Source: Allobosea caraganae
Lineage (GTDB): Bacteria > Pseudomonadota > Alphaproteobacteria > Rhizobiales > Beijerinckiaceae
Length of the DNA stretch: 64,000 nucleotides
Assembly (NCBI RefSeq): GCF_003351345.1
Contig: NZ_QQTO01000005.1
Span: 1-64,000 of the forward strand
Direction of reading: 5' to 3'
Positions 43,396-51,368 of the stretch are shown here, piece by piece. The notes beneath the pieces were generated by a model. That model saw only the letters and a list, made by a program, of their open reading frames with translations, was not told where the DNA came from and did not search any database. Each line of letters starts with the position of its first letter. Position 1 is the first letter of the stretch. Both the position numbers and the translations under genes were made by a program.

Positions 43396-44609
43396 CGATC
43401 CATGAGCCTTTCCGGGAGGCGGCGGAGCCCGGCGGCGCGCATCCGCTCCTGCTGCGCGCCGAAGAGTTCGCGACGCAATTCCGGAAGACGGCGGCGGAAC
43501 GCGACCTCGAGCGGCGGTTGCCGAAGGAGGAGATCGCGGCGCTCGCCGCCGGCGGCGTGCTGACCGGGCGCATCCCGCGGTGTCATGGCGGGCCCGAGCT
43601 CGACATGACCGAGACCGTCCGGATCTTCCTCGCCCTGGCGGCTGCCGATCCGAACATCGCCCAGGCGATCCTGCCGCATTACTGCGTCATCGAGGAGTTG
43701 AGGCTCTATGGCAGCGAGGAGCAGCAGCGCCGCTATTTCGAACTGATGCTGCGCGGGCACGTCTTCGCCAACGCCCATGCCGAGCGCGGTGGCAAGCTGA
43801 TCGGCGATCTCTCGACCGAGCTGCGGGCGGACGGAGAAGGCTTCAGGGTCAGCGGCACCAAGTACTACAGCACCGGCAGCCTGTTCGCCGATCATCTCTT
43901 CGTCTCCGCCGTCGGCCATGACGGCGAAAAGGTGATGCTGATCCTGCCCACCGACCGTCCCGGCATCGAGCTGGTCGACGACTGGGAGGGAATGGGCCAG
44001 CGCACGACCGCGAGCGGCACCGTGATCCTGAAGGACGTCGCGGTGGGGCGCGAGGAGGTGATCGCGGATCGCGGCTGGCGGAAGACGCGCACGCATTTCG
44101 GCCCCTTCGCCCAGATTCTGCACGCGGCGATCGACGCCGGCATCGCGCGCGGCGTGCTGCCCGATGCCGTCGCCTACGCCCGCGACGGCGCTCGCCCCCT
44201 GCCGGAGGCCGGCGTGGTCCATGCGGTGGACGATCCCTATGTCGCGCACACGGTCGGCGAGATCGCCGTCCTCGCCCATTCCGCCGAGGCCATGGTCGAG
44301 CGCGCGGCGGTAATTACGGAACGGGCGGCGCGGGCCTTTTTTGCCGGATCGGCCGACGAAGCCGTGCTCGGTGCGGCCTCGCTCGCCGTGGCCGAGGCCA
44401 AGGCCGTAGCGACCGAGAATTCCCTGCGCGCGAGCGAGTTCCTGTTCCGGATCGGCGGCGCCTCGGCCACCACGCGCAAGCGCAATTTCGACCGTCACTG
44501 GCGCAATGCCCGCACGCACACCGTCCACGACCCCGTCGCCTACAAATACCGGGCGATCGGCATCTACCACCTCAAGGGCACGCTGCCGCCGCCGAGCGGC
44601 AAGTTCTGA
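43392..44609 (+). CDS. SfnB/DszC-type flavin monooxygenase
   Basis: A 405-residue acyl-CoA-dehydrogenase-fold flavoprotein of the SfnB 'sulfur acquisition oxidoreductase' group. Seen: FRKTAAERDLERRLPKEEIAALAAGGVL, LAAADPNIAQAILPHYCVIEELRLYGSEEQ, HVFANAHAERGGKLIGDL, VSGTKYYSTGSLFADHLFVSA, DWEGMGQRTTASGTVILKDV, and the C-terminal FDRHWRNARTHTVHDPVAYKYRAIG. The last element matches DszC. FMNH2-dependent S-oxygenation is the inferred role. Followed 39 bp later by a DszA-like gene, the same pairing as dszC/dszA in desulfurising bacteria. Confidence 0.9.
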   Translation: MTIHEPFREAAEPGGAHPLLLRAEEFATQFRKTAAERDLERRLPKEEIAALAAGGVLTGRIPRCHGGPELDMTETVRIFLALAAADPNIAQAILPHYCVIEELRLYGSEEQQRRYFELMLRGHVFANAHAERGGKLIGDLSTELRADGEGFRVSGTKYYSTGSLFADHLFVSAVGHDGEKVMLILPTDRPGIELVDDWEGMGQRTTASGTVILKDVAVGREEVIADRGWRKTRTHFGPFAQILHAAIDAGIARGVLPDAVAYARDGARPLPEAGVVHAVDDPYVAHTVGEIAVLAHSAEAMVERAAVITERAARAFFAGSADEAVLGAASLAVAEAKAVATENSLRASEFLFRIGGASATTRKRNFDRHWRNARTHTVHDPVAYKYRAIGIYHLKGTLPPPSGKF

Positions 44610-44648
44610 CCGGGGCAAGTTCTGAACCCGTGCTGCGAGTAGCCCGCC

Positions 44649-46010
44649 ATGGCCCGTGAAATCCGCCTCAACGCCTTCCAGATGAATACGCCCGGCCATT
44701 CCTGGCCCGGGCTCTGGCGCCATCCGCGCGACCGTTCCGACGGCTTCGCCCGCCTGGACTTCTGGACCGACCTCGCCCGGCTGGCCGAGCGCGGCCTGCT
44801 CGACGGCATCTTCATCGCCGACACCTTCGGCCTCCACGACGTCTATCTCGGTGGGGCCGATGCCGCGCTCGCGGCGGGCGCGCAGGTTCCGATCCACGAT
44901 CCGGCCCTGGTCATTTCCGCGATGGCGGCCGTGACGCGCCATCTCGGCTTCGGGTTGACGACAAGCGTGGCCTACGAGCATCCCTACATCCTGGCGCGAC
45001 GCTTCTCGACGCTCGACCATCTGACGAACGGGCGCATTGGCTGGAACATCGTCACGGGCTTCCTCGACAGCGCGGCACGGGCGATGGGCGAGGCGGGCGC
45101 GCTCGACCATGACGAGCGCTACGCACGCGCCGAGGACTATCTGGCGCTCGTCTACAAGCTCTGGGAGGAGAGCTGGGAGGATGGCGCGGTTCTGCGCGAC
45201 AAGGCGCGCGGCATCTATGCCGATCCGGCCAAGGTCCACGCCATCCGCCACGACGGCCCGTATTTTCGCAGCGAGGCGGTGCATCTCTGCGAGCCCTCGC
45301 CGCAGCGGACGCCGGTTCTCTATCAAGCGGGAACCTCGCCTGCCGGCAAGCGCTTCGCGGCACGCCATGCCGAATGCGTCTTCATCAACGGCCATACGAG
45401 ATCGTCGGTCGCGCGGACGGTGAGCGATCTGCGCCGGCAGGCCACGGAAGCCGGCCGCGATCCCTCCGACCTCAAGGTCTTTCTGGGCGCAACGGTGATC
45501 GCGGCAGCGAGCGAGGCGGAGGCGCGCGACCTGGTCGAGGAGTACCGGCCCTATGTCGATCCCGCCGGGATCCTCGCCCTGATGTCGGGACGGCTCGGCG
45601 TCGATCTCGGCGCGGTCGGTCTCGACGAGCCGCTGACCGGCATCGAAAGCAACGGCGTGCGCTCGATCGTCGAGGCGTTGACCCGCACCGACCCGAACCG
45701 AACCTGGACGCCGCGCGACCTGACGCGCTTCGCCGGGGCCGCGGGGCGTGGTCCCTTCATCGTCGGGTCTGCCGTGCAGGTCGCAGACGAACTGCAGGAT
45801 TGGGCTGATGAGACCGACATCGATGGCTTCAACCTGACCCGAATCGTCTTTCCGGAAACGTTGGAGGCCGTCGTCGACCTGGTCGTACCGGAGCTGCAAA
45901 GCCGCGGCGCGTTCAAGACCTCCTACAGAGACGGCCCGTTCCGTGAGAAACTGTTCGGCCATGCACGTGGGCGACTACCGGCGAGCCATCCGGCCAAGCG
46001 AGGCTTCTGA
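44649..46010 (+). CDS. DszA/NtaA-family FMNH2-dependent monooxygenase
   Basis: A 453-residue enzyme, the length of dibenzothiophene-sulfone monooxygenase DszA. N-terminal GHSWPGLWRHPRD and LARLAERGLLDGIFIADTFGLHD (42-64); core TTSVAYEHPYILARRFSTLDHLTNGRIGWNIVTGF (104-138); DKARGIYADPAKVHAIRHDGPYF; PSPQRTPVLYQAGTSPAGKRFAARHAECVFING; C-terminal VVPELQSRGAFKTSYRDGPFREKLFG. Two Cys and five Met, so less depleted than its relatives at 20-31 kb. Last gene of the Pot-type operon; the substrate need not be a sulfone. Confidence 0.9.
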   Translation: MAREIRLNAFQMNTPGHSWPGLWRHPRDRSDGFARLDFWTDLARLAERGLLDGIFIADTFGLHDVYLGGADAALAAGAQVPIHDPALVISAMAAVTRHLGFGLTTSVAYEHPYILARRFSTLDHLTNGRIGWNIVTGFLDSAARAMGEAGALDHDERYARAEDYLALVYKLWEESWEDGAVLRDKARGIYADPAKVHAIRHDGPYFRSEAVHLCEPSPQRTPVLYQAGTSPAGKRFAARHAECVFINGHTRSSVARTVSDLRRQATEAGRDPSDLKVFLGATVIAAASEAEARDLVEEYRPYVDPAGILALMSGRLGVDLGAVGLDEPLTGIESNGVRSIVEALTRTDPNRTWTPRDLTRFAGAAGRGPFIVGSAVQVADELQDWADETDIDGFNLTRIVFPETLEAVVDLVVPELQSRGAFKTSYRDGPFREKLFGHARGRLPASHPAKRGF

Positions 46011-46104
46011 GTGCCGGGACGCCGGCAGCGTCAGAATGCCGAGATGAATCCAATCGCGACCGGCGCCGATCGCCCCGCGCGGCCCGGAAACGCGGCGAAG
46101 CCGC

Positions 46105-46827
46105 TCAGTCGGGCACCGGCAGGGCTCGCTGGTTATAGAGCAGCTTGCGGATGCGTGCCTGCTCCTCCGGCGGCAGCTTGCCGGTGTCGGTGGAGAGGTC
46201 CGCCCCGACGGCGAGGCCGCGCTGCACGGCCGGCCTCGCGCTGATCTCGTCGAACCAGCGCTTCACATGCTTGAACTCGTCGATCTCCTGGCCTTGCGCC
46301 TTCCAGCCCAGGGTCCAGGGATAGGAGATGATGTCGGCGATCGAATAGCTGCCGCCGGCAAGATAGCGCTGATCGCGCAGGCGTGCGTTGAGGACGCCGT
46401 AGAGGCGGTTGGCCTCGTCGCCGAAGCGGCGGAGGGCATAGGACTGGTCGCCCTCGCGGTCGCCGAGCCGGCGGAAATGCCCGGCCTCGCCGAGCTTCGG
46501 CCCCTGGTTCGCCATTTGCCAGATCACCCATTGGGCGACCTCGTATTTCCGCCGCTGATCCTGCGGCCAGAGCTGGCCGGTCTTCTCGGCGAGATAGAAC
46601 AGGATCGCGCCGGATTCGAACACGCTGAGCGGTGCGCCGCCGTCGCTCGGCGCGTGATCGACGATGACGGGCATGCGGTGATTGGGATTGATCCGGAGAA
46701 ATTCCGGCTTGAACTGGTCGCCGCGCTGGATGTTCACGGGAACGAGGCGATAGGGCGTCCCAGTCTCCTCGAGGAAAATCGCGACCTTCTTGCCGTTCGG
46801 GGTCGGCCAGTAATGGAGATCGATCAT
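46105..46827 (-). CDS. yfcG: Glutathione S-transferase-like disulfide-bond oxidoreductase, YfcG type
   Basis: A 240-residue GST-fold protein. ATG 46827 (MIDLHYWPTPNGKKVAIFLEE) fits the Nu-class start; TPNG (residues 9-12) is the YfcG glutathione-site motif. It is followed by GDQFKPEFLRINPNHRMPVIVDHAP and SVFESGAILFYLAEKTG, then an all-helical domain. It reduces glutathionylated or disulfide substrates in E. coli. It lies alone at the end of the oxygenase region and may serve thiol chemistry there or be ordinary core. A 265-bp spacer upstream (46828-47092) holds no gene. Confidence 0.87.
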   Translation of the reverse strand: MIDLHYWPTPNGKKVAIFLEETGTPYRLVPVNIQRGDQFKPEFLRINPNHRMPVIVDHAPSDGGAPLSVFESGAILFYLAEKTGQLWPQDQRRKYEVAQWVIWQMANQGPKLGEAGHFRRLGDREGDQSYALRRFGDEANRLYGVLNARLRDQRYLAGGSYSIADIISYPWTLGWKAQGQEIDEFKHVKRWFDEISARPAVQRGLAVGADLSTDTGKLPPEEQARIRKLLYNQRALPVPD

Positions 46828-47092
46828 GGGCGTCTGCCGGTTGGGCGAGGATCGGCCGTGCCGGGCCTGCCGCGTTGTGCTTCGCGGCATGTTAGCTGAA
46901 CGCGTTTACGTCGTAGGCAGAAAGCGTTGCCATGTTTTTGCGGGAGGCGGCGATTTTGCACCACGCCGTGGCGCTATTCCAGCCGAAACCATCCAAGATG
47001 CTGCGCTCGCTGGATTCGTGATTGTTTCCCTGCCGGAGAGCCCGGTCTTGGCTTCTGGACCTGGCCGAGCCGGTAGGGACAACCCGGGCAGG

Positions 47093-47515
47093 TCAACCCA
47101 AATGCCGTTCGAGCGCGACCAGGGTCGTGGCTTCGGCGATGCCGGGCGTGGCGGCGACGGCGGCGCGTGTGGCCTCCACCTCCGTGATCGTGTCGGCCTC
47201 GACGCGCAGGATCAGGTCGAGCGCGCCGGCGACCGAATGGATCAGCACGATCTCCGGACGTTGCCGCAAGCGCGGCACAACCTGCGCGCAGGTCTTTCCA
47301 GCTTGCAGCCGAACCAGCAGATGCGCGCTCTGGCGCTGCTGCGGCTGGCGGTCCTCGATCGTGGTGAAGCCGGCGACGATTCCGGTCCGGCGCAGTTTGG
47401 CGAGCCGCTCCTGCGTCGCGCTGCGGGAGAGGCCGAGATCGCGCGCCAGGGCGACGAGCGGCCGTCGCGCGTCCTGTCTGAGCAGGTTCAGGAGCAGTCG
47501 GTCCTTGTCGTCCAT
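47093..47515 (-). CDS. Lrp/AsnC-family transcriptional regulator
   Basis: A 140-residue regulator. HTH: MDDKDRLLLNLLRQDARRPLVALARDLGLSRSATQERLAKLRRTGIVAGF (1-50). RAM ligand/oligomer domain: HLLVRLQAGKTCAQVVPRLRQRPEIVLIHSVAGALDLILRVEADTITEVEA. Divergent from the isochorismatase gene at 47620 with 104 bp between, so control of that gene is likely. Confidence 0.9.
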   Translation of the reverse strand: MDDKDRLLLNLLRQDARRPLVALARDLGLSRSATQERLAKLRRTGIVAGFTTIEDRQPQQRQSAHLLVRLQAGKTCAQVVPRLRQRPEIVLIHSVAGALDLILRVEADTITEVEATRAAVAATPGIAEATTLVALERHLG

Positions 47516-47619
47516 CGCGCGTCCGGCCTCCGGCCGTCATTTCGCCGGTTCGGCCGGCATCATGACGAGTGATACCGGCGCAAGGACGGGGGACAAGGGG
47601 GGCGAAGGGAAACCCCGCC

Positions 47620-48219
47620 ATGTCGCTCGACCTCACTGATGCCGTCCTCCTCCTCGTCGATCTCCAGCAGGCCTTCGACGGGCCACCCTGGCCGCGCCGC
47701 TGGAACAGCGATCTCGATGGCAATGGCCAGGCGCTGTTGGCGGCTTGGCGCCAGGCGGCCCTCCCGTTGATCCATGTCCGGCACGATTCGGCCGCGCCGA
47801 ATTCCAGCTTGCGGCCTGGGCGCCCGGGCAACCGGTTCCGGCAGGGCTTCGAGCCGCGCGATGGCGAGGCGGCCGTCGCGAAGAGCGTCAATTCGGCCTT
47901 CATCGCGACCGATCTCGACCTGCGGCTGCGCCGGCTGGGCGCGAAGCGGGTCGTGGCCTTCGGCATCTCGACCGACATGTGCGTTTCGACGACGATCCGC
48001 ACAGGCGCCAATCTCGGCTGGCCGATGGTGCTGGTCGCCGATGCCTGCGACTGCTTCGATTTGCCGGACGGGTCGGGCGGCACCATTCCGGCCGAGACGG
48101 TCCAGGCGGTCCACGTCGCGACGCTCGGCTTCGAATTCTGCACGGTCGTCTCGACGCGGCAGGTGCTGGCGGCGCTAGGTTCTGAACCCACAATGGTTGC
48201 GATGGAGAGTCTTGGCTGA
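47620..48219 (+). CDS. Isochorismatase-family cysteine hydrolase
   Basis: A 199-residue amidohydrolase-like enzyme with the expected triad: Asp14 (LLLVDLQQAF), Lys88 (AVAKSVNSAF) and Cys121 (GISTDMCVSTT). ATG 47620 has AGGGAAA upstream. The family includes nicotinamidases, N-carbamoylsarcosine amidase and similar hydrolases; substrate is not readable here. Adjacent to the AsnC-type regulator; followed by a degraded transposase. Confidence 0.87.
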   Translation: MSLDLTDAVLLLVDLQQAFDGPPWPRRWNSDLDGNGQALLAAWRQAALPLIHVRHDSAAPNSSLRPGRPGNRFRQGFEPRDGEAAVAKSVNSAFIATDLDLRLRRLGAKRVVAFGISTDMCVSTTIRTGANLGWPMVLVADACDCFDLPDGSGGTIPAETVQAVHVATLGFEFCTVVSTRQVLAALGSEPTMVAMESLG

Positions 48220-48240
48220 TTCGACCTCTCCGCGAGGGGG

Positions 48241-48807
48241 ATGGCGCGATACGATTTGAGTGAGACGGAGTGGCGGCTGGTCGAGCCGCTTTTGCCGAAC
48301 AAGCCGCGCAGCGTCGCCCGTGGTGACGACCGGCGGGTGATCAACGGCATTTTTTATGTGCTTGGGACCGGTTCGCCGTGGCGCGGCCTGCCGGGCCGCT
48401 AGAGCCTCAAAGAGTTAGAGTATGATGTCGTCCGAAAACCGGTGCCCACTATTCGCTAACGCGGGCTTTCGGTTCGGCATCATGCTCTATGGCCCGCACG
48501 CGACGGTCTATAACCGCTTCAACCGCTGGGCCAAGGCCGGCTGTCTGGCTCAAGGTTTTCGAAGCCCTGGCGGCCGGCTCGCCGGGCCCGGCGCACCTGA
48601 TCGACAGCTCCATCATCCGGGCTCATCAGCATGCCGCCGGTGGAAAAAAGGGGCCCGGATCACGCCATCGGCCGTTCTCGTGGAGGAGTTGAGCACCAAG
48701 ATCAACGCCCCGGCCGATCAGGATGGGCCTGCCGCTGCGGATCATCCTGTCTACCGGCCAGCCCTCCGACAAGGCCGGAAACTTCCTCGCCGCCGTACCC
48801 CGGCGTT
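48241..48807 (+). pseudogene. Degraded IS5-family transposase
   Basis: Starts MARYDLSETEWRLVEPLLPNK ... INGIFYVLGTGSPWRGLPGR, then TAG. After an inserted palindromic repeat the transposase resumes as YGPHATVYNRFNRWAKAG, continues in another frame as WLKVFEALAAGSPGPAHLIDSSIIRAHQHAAGGKK, then GPDHAIGRSRGG and LSTKINA in further frames, and LPLRIILSTGQPSDKAGNF. At least three frame changes and one insertion; the catalytic C-terminal part is missing. No intact inverted ends were found. Confidence 0.85.
48418..48487. repeat. Palindromic intergenic repeat inserted in the transposase remnant
   Basis: GAGTATGATGTCG ... CCGAAAACCGGTGCCCACT ... CGGCATCATGCTC forms an imperfect palindrome of ~70 bp. 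It splits the transposase between LPGR and YGPH. The composition is that of the abundant short mobile palindromes of Hyphomicrobiales genomes. Confidence 0.6.
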
Positions 48808-48905
48808 AGCCAGACTCTGGCTAAGAGCTTACGAGACCAGAATCCAGGGTCCGCATTCTATGCCTTCGCAAACCACTGTGACTTTCGACCACTTAGATCA
48901 AAGCC

Positions 48906-48982
<77 letters not shown>

Positions 48983-49122
48983 GAGGCGCTGGCCTTCTAG
49001 GCCGTGCGTCGCGTGAATGTCAATCGCTTCCGTCAAACCTTTCGCCTCCATGCCGGAGGCGCCGGGAAAGGGCGGCCGAATGACGGCGCGTCACCGGTCT
49101 TCTGACGACAAGAGGGATGTTG

Positions 49123-49413
49123 ATGCGCGCCGTTCTCGATGTGGTGATGCTGGCCCTGAATCTGTATTGGTGGATCCTGATCATCTCGGCCGTTCTGAGC
49201 TGGCTGATCGCCTTCAACGTCATCAACACGCGCAACCAGTTCGTCGCCACGGTCTGGGACATGCTCTACAAGATGACCGAGCCGGTGCTGCGGCCGATCC
49301 GCGAGAGGCTGCCCAATTTCGGCGGCCTCGACATCTCGCCGATCATCGTGCTGCTGCTGATCGTCTTCATCCAGAGCGTCATCGTTCGCTATCTCTACCC
49401 CAACGTCTTCTGA
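49123..49413 (+). CDS. YggT-family membrane protein
   Basis: A 96-residue protein with two helices ([27 protein letters not shown] and [18 protein letters not shown]) joined by a cytosolic loop with [19 protein letters not shown], the YggT core. The start is placed at ATG 49123 because AGAGGG at ~49109 is correctly spaced for it and too close to ATG 49117. Often linked to division or osmotic functions; beside DUF167 as usual in this order. Confidence 0.9.
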   Translation: MRAVLDVVMLALNLYWWILIISAVLSWLIAFNVINTRNQFVATVWDMLYKMTEPVLRPIRERLPNFGGLDISPIIVLLLIVFIQSVIVRYLYPNVF

Positions 49414-49417
49414 GCGC

Positions 49418-49732
49418 GTGCCTGCGTGGACGGCCACGCCTGACGGCCTTCTGCTTGCCGTCAGGCTGACGCCGCGTGGCGGGCGCGATGCCATCGACGG
49501 CGTCGAGCTCCTGGCCGATCGACGCGAGGTGCTGAAGGTCCGGGTCCGGGCGGCGCCGACAGAGGGCGAGGCGAACGCGGCGCTGCTGGCGCTGCTCGCC
49601 AAGCTGCTCGGCGTGCCGCGCTCGCGCACCGAGCTTGCCGCGGGTGCGACCGCGCGGCTGAAGGTCGTGGCGGTTTCCGGCGAGGCCGAGGCGCTGCTGG
49701 CGCGCCTGAAAGCGCAGCTCCCGGGAACGTGA
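49418..49732 (+). CDS. DUF167 (YggU) family protein
   Basis: A 104-residue protein from GTG 49418, 5 bp after yggT. Family pattern: VRLTPRGGRDAIDGVE, LKVRVRAAPTEGEANAALLALLAKLLGVPRSRTELAAG. Small alpha/beta fold; biochemical role not established. Confidence 0.88.
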   Translation: MPAWTATPDGLLLAVRLTPRGGRDAIDGVELLADRREVLKVRVRAAPTEGEANAALLALLAKLLGVPRSRTELAAGATARLKVVAVSGEAEALLARLKAQLPGT

Positions 49733-49795
49733 TTGTTGCGCTGCGGCGAGAAGAGGCTTGACGAAGCCGCCCGCTTCGGTGTCCCTCTCGCCGTC

Positions 49796-50497
49796 ATGGA
49801 CACGCCGACACCCCAATTCCCCGAACGGCTGACCGAAGGCTATCGCGCCTTCCTCGACGAGCGCTTCTCGCGCGAGAAGAGCCGCTACGAGGAGCTCGCC
49901 GAGAGCGGCCAGACGCCGAAGATCATGCTGATCGGCTGCTGCGACTCGCGCGTCTCGCCCGAGGTGATCTTCGATGCCAGCCCCGGCGAGATGTTCGTCG
50001 TGCGCAACGTCGCCAACCTGATCCCGCAATTCTCGCCGGACGACCAGCTGCACGGCACCTCGGCTGCGCTGGAATATGGCGTGCAGGCGCTCAGGGTCGA
50101 GCATATCGTCGTGCTCGGCCATGGCCGCTGCGGCGGCATCCGCGCCTTCGCCGACGATGCGCAGGGGCCGCTCTCGCCGGGCGACTTCATCGGCAAATGG
50201 ATCACGCTGATCGAGCCGGCGGCGCGGCGCACCGGCGGGCGCGGCCGCAACGAGAGCTTCGAGGGCTATGTCGAGCGGCTGGCGCTGGCCTCGATCCAGC
50301 AGTCGCTCCACAACCTGCGCACCTTCCCCTGCATCAAGATTCTTGAGGATAAAGGCCGGCTGCAGCTGCACGGCGCCTATTTTGCGGTTGCTACGGGCGT
50401 GCTGATGCTGCTCGATCCGGAGACGGGACAATTCATTCCGGCAGTCGGCGAGATGCCGAAAAAAGTCCAGATGATTCGCGCGAGCGAAGCCGAATAG
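49796..50497 (+). CDS. Beta-class carbonic anhydrase
   Basis: A 233-residue zinc enzyme interconverting CO2 and bicarbonate. Zinc ligands and active-site dyad: Cys48, Asp50, Arg52 (IGCCDSRVSPE), His109 and Cys112 (LGHGRCGGIRAF). ATG 49796 (MDTPTPQFPERLTEGYRAFL) is chosen as the usual N-terminus. Preceded by the DUF167 gene with a 63-bp gap; followed by a cold-shock gene. Confidence 0.93.
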   Translation: MDTPTPQFPERLTEGYRAFLDERFSREKSRYEELAESGQTPKIMLIGCCDSRVSPEVIFDASPGEMFVVRNVANLIPQFSPDDQLHGTSAALEYGVQALRVEHIVVLGHGRCGGIRAFADDAQGPLSPGDFIGKWITLIEPAARRTGGRGRNESFEGYVERLALASIQQSLHNLRTFPCIKILEDKGRLQLHGAYFAVATGVLMLLDPETGQFIPAVGEMPKKVQMIRASEAE

Positions 50498-50619
50498 AGC
50501 CTGTGACGGCCCCGATTCCGGTCGGGGAATTTGGCGCGATAAAATAGCTGGCGCCCCCATGACGGCGCGGCCAGCTTGCGCTAGATTGCGCTCTCCCGGT
50601 CACTGAATTCTGAAGCTCC

Positions 50620-51279
50620 ATGTTCGATCGTCGCAAGCCTCCCGCCTCTACGCCCTTCGTCACCCACGAGAATATCGAAGCCAAGATCAAGTGGTTCGAT
50701 CCCGAGAAGGGATTCGGGTTCGCTTCCCCGGCTGACGGTTCGGGCGACGTCTTCGTTCACGTTTCGTCGATCGGACCGCTCGATCCGCAGGATCTGCAGC
50801 CCGGTGCGACCATCATCGCCGATCTCGGCGAGGGACGCCGCGGCCTGCAGGTCGTGGCTGTCCACGAGATCGACGCCTCGACGGCGGCGCCGGCCGCGCC
50901 GCGTGGCGACCGCGCTCCGCGCCCGTTCTCTCCGCGCCCGCCGCGTGACGATTTCGGCGGCGGCGGCGGATATGGCGGGGGTGGCGGCGGCTACGGTGGC
51001 GGCGGTGGTGGTGGCTACAGCGACCGTGGCGATCGCGGCGGCTTCGCCAGCCGCGACAGCGGGCCGATGGAAGGTCCGTTCGACGGCGCCGTGAAGTTCT
51101 TCAATTCGGATCGCGGCTTCGGCTTCATCGCTCCCGACAAGGGCGGGCCGGACGTGTTCCTGCACGTCTCCTCGCTGAGCCGCAGCGGCCTGCAGCCGCC
51201 GATGGACGGGCAGCGCGTGCGCTTCTCGATCCGCGCCGGCAAGAAGGGCCCGGAGGCTGCGAACGTCAGCTTCATCTGA
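50620..51279 (+). CDS. Double cold-shock-domain protein with Gly-rich linker
   Basis: A 219-residue nucleic-acid-binding protein. The first CSD is at ~18-85 (KIKWFDPEKGFGFASP, RNP2 DVFVHVSS). An Ala/Pro then Gly/Tyr-rich linker (GGGGGYGGGGGGYGGGGGGG, ~112-132) follows. The second CSD is ~151-218 (AVKFFNSDRGFGFIAP, DVFLHVSSLS). Two-CSD proteins are common in alphaproteobacteria; the RGG-like linker resembles RNA-chaperone tails. A strong hairpin terminator follows. Confidence 0.93.
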   Translation: MFDRRKPPASTPFVTHENIEAKIKWFDPEKGFGFASPADGSGDVFVHVSSIGPLDPQDLQPGATIIADLGEGRRGLQVVAVHEIDASTAAPAAPRGDRAPRPFSPRPPRDDFGGGGGYGGGGGGYGGGGGGGYSDRGDRGGFASRDSGPMEGPFDGAVKFFNSDRGFGFIAPDKGGPDVFLHVSSLSRSGLQPPMDGQRVRFSIRAGKKGPEAANVSFI

Positions 51280-51305
51280 CGTTTCGCCGACGGTTCTCCG
51301 ATTTC

Positions 51306-51338
51306 GAAACGCCCCGATGCCCTGCATCGGGGCGTTTC
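51306..51338. terminator. Perfect 15-bp hairpin terminator
   Basis: GAAACGCCCCGATGC and GCATCGGGGCGTTTC with a 3-nt loop, 27 bp after the cold-shock stop and before the convergent MOSC gene. A CGTTTCGCTTTG tail follows; likely serves both directions. Confidence 0.8.
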
Positions 51339-51368
51339 GCTTTGAACAGCGCAATGACGGGCGGTCTG

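Noticed and set aside
41565-44609. A 1014-codon plus-strand frame that would fuse upstream sequence to the SfnB/DszC-like protein
   Set aside because: The real start is ATG 43392, coupled to the ATPase stop; upstream codons are an off-frame reading of the permease and ATPase genes.
43077-45962. A 961-codon open frame on the minus strand opposite the DszC-like and DszA-like genes
   Set aside because: Low-complexity composition and exact antisense overlap with two clear enzymes; an artefact of high GC.
50931-51020. Short tandem GGC-type repeats that could suggest a CRISPR-like or satellite array
   Set aside because: They encode the Gly/Tyr-rich linker of the double cold-shock protein. No CRISPR array with spaced direct repeats was seen anywhere in the window.
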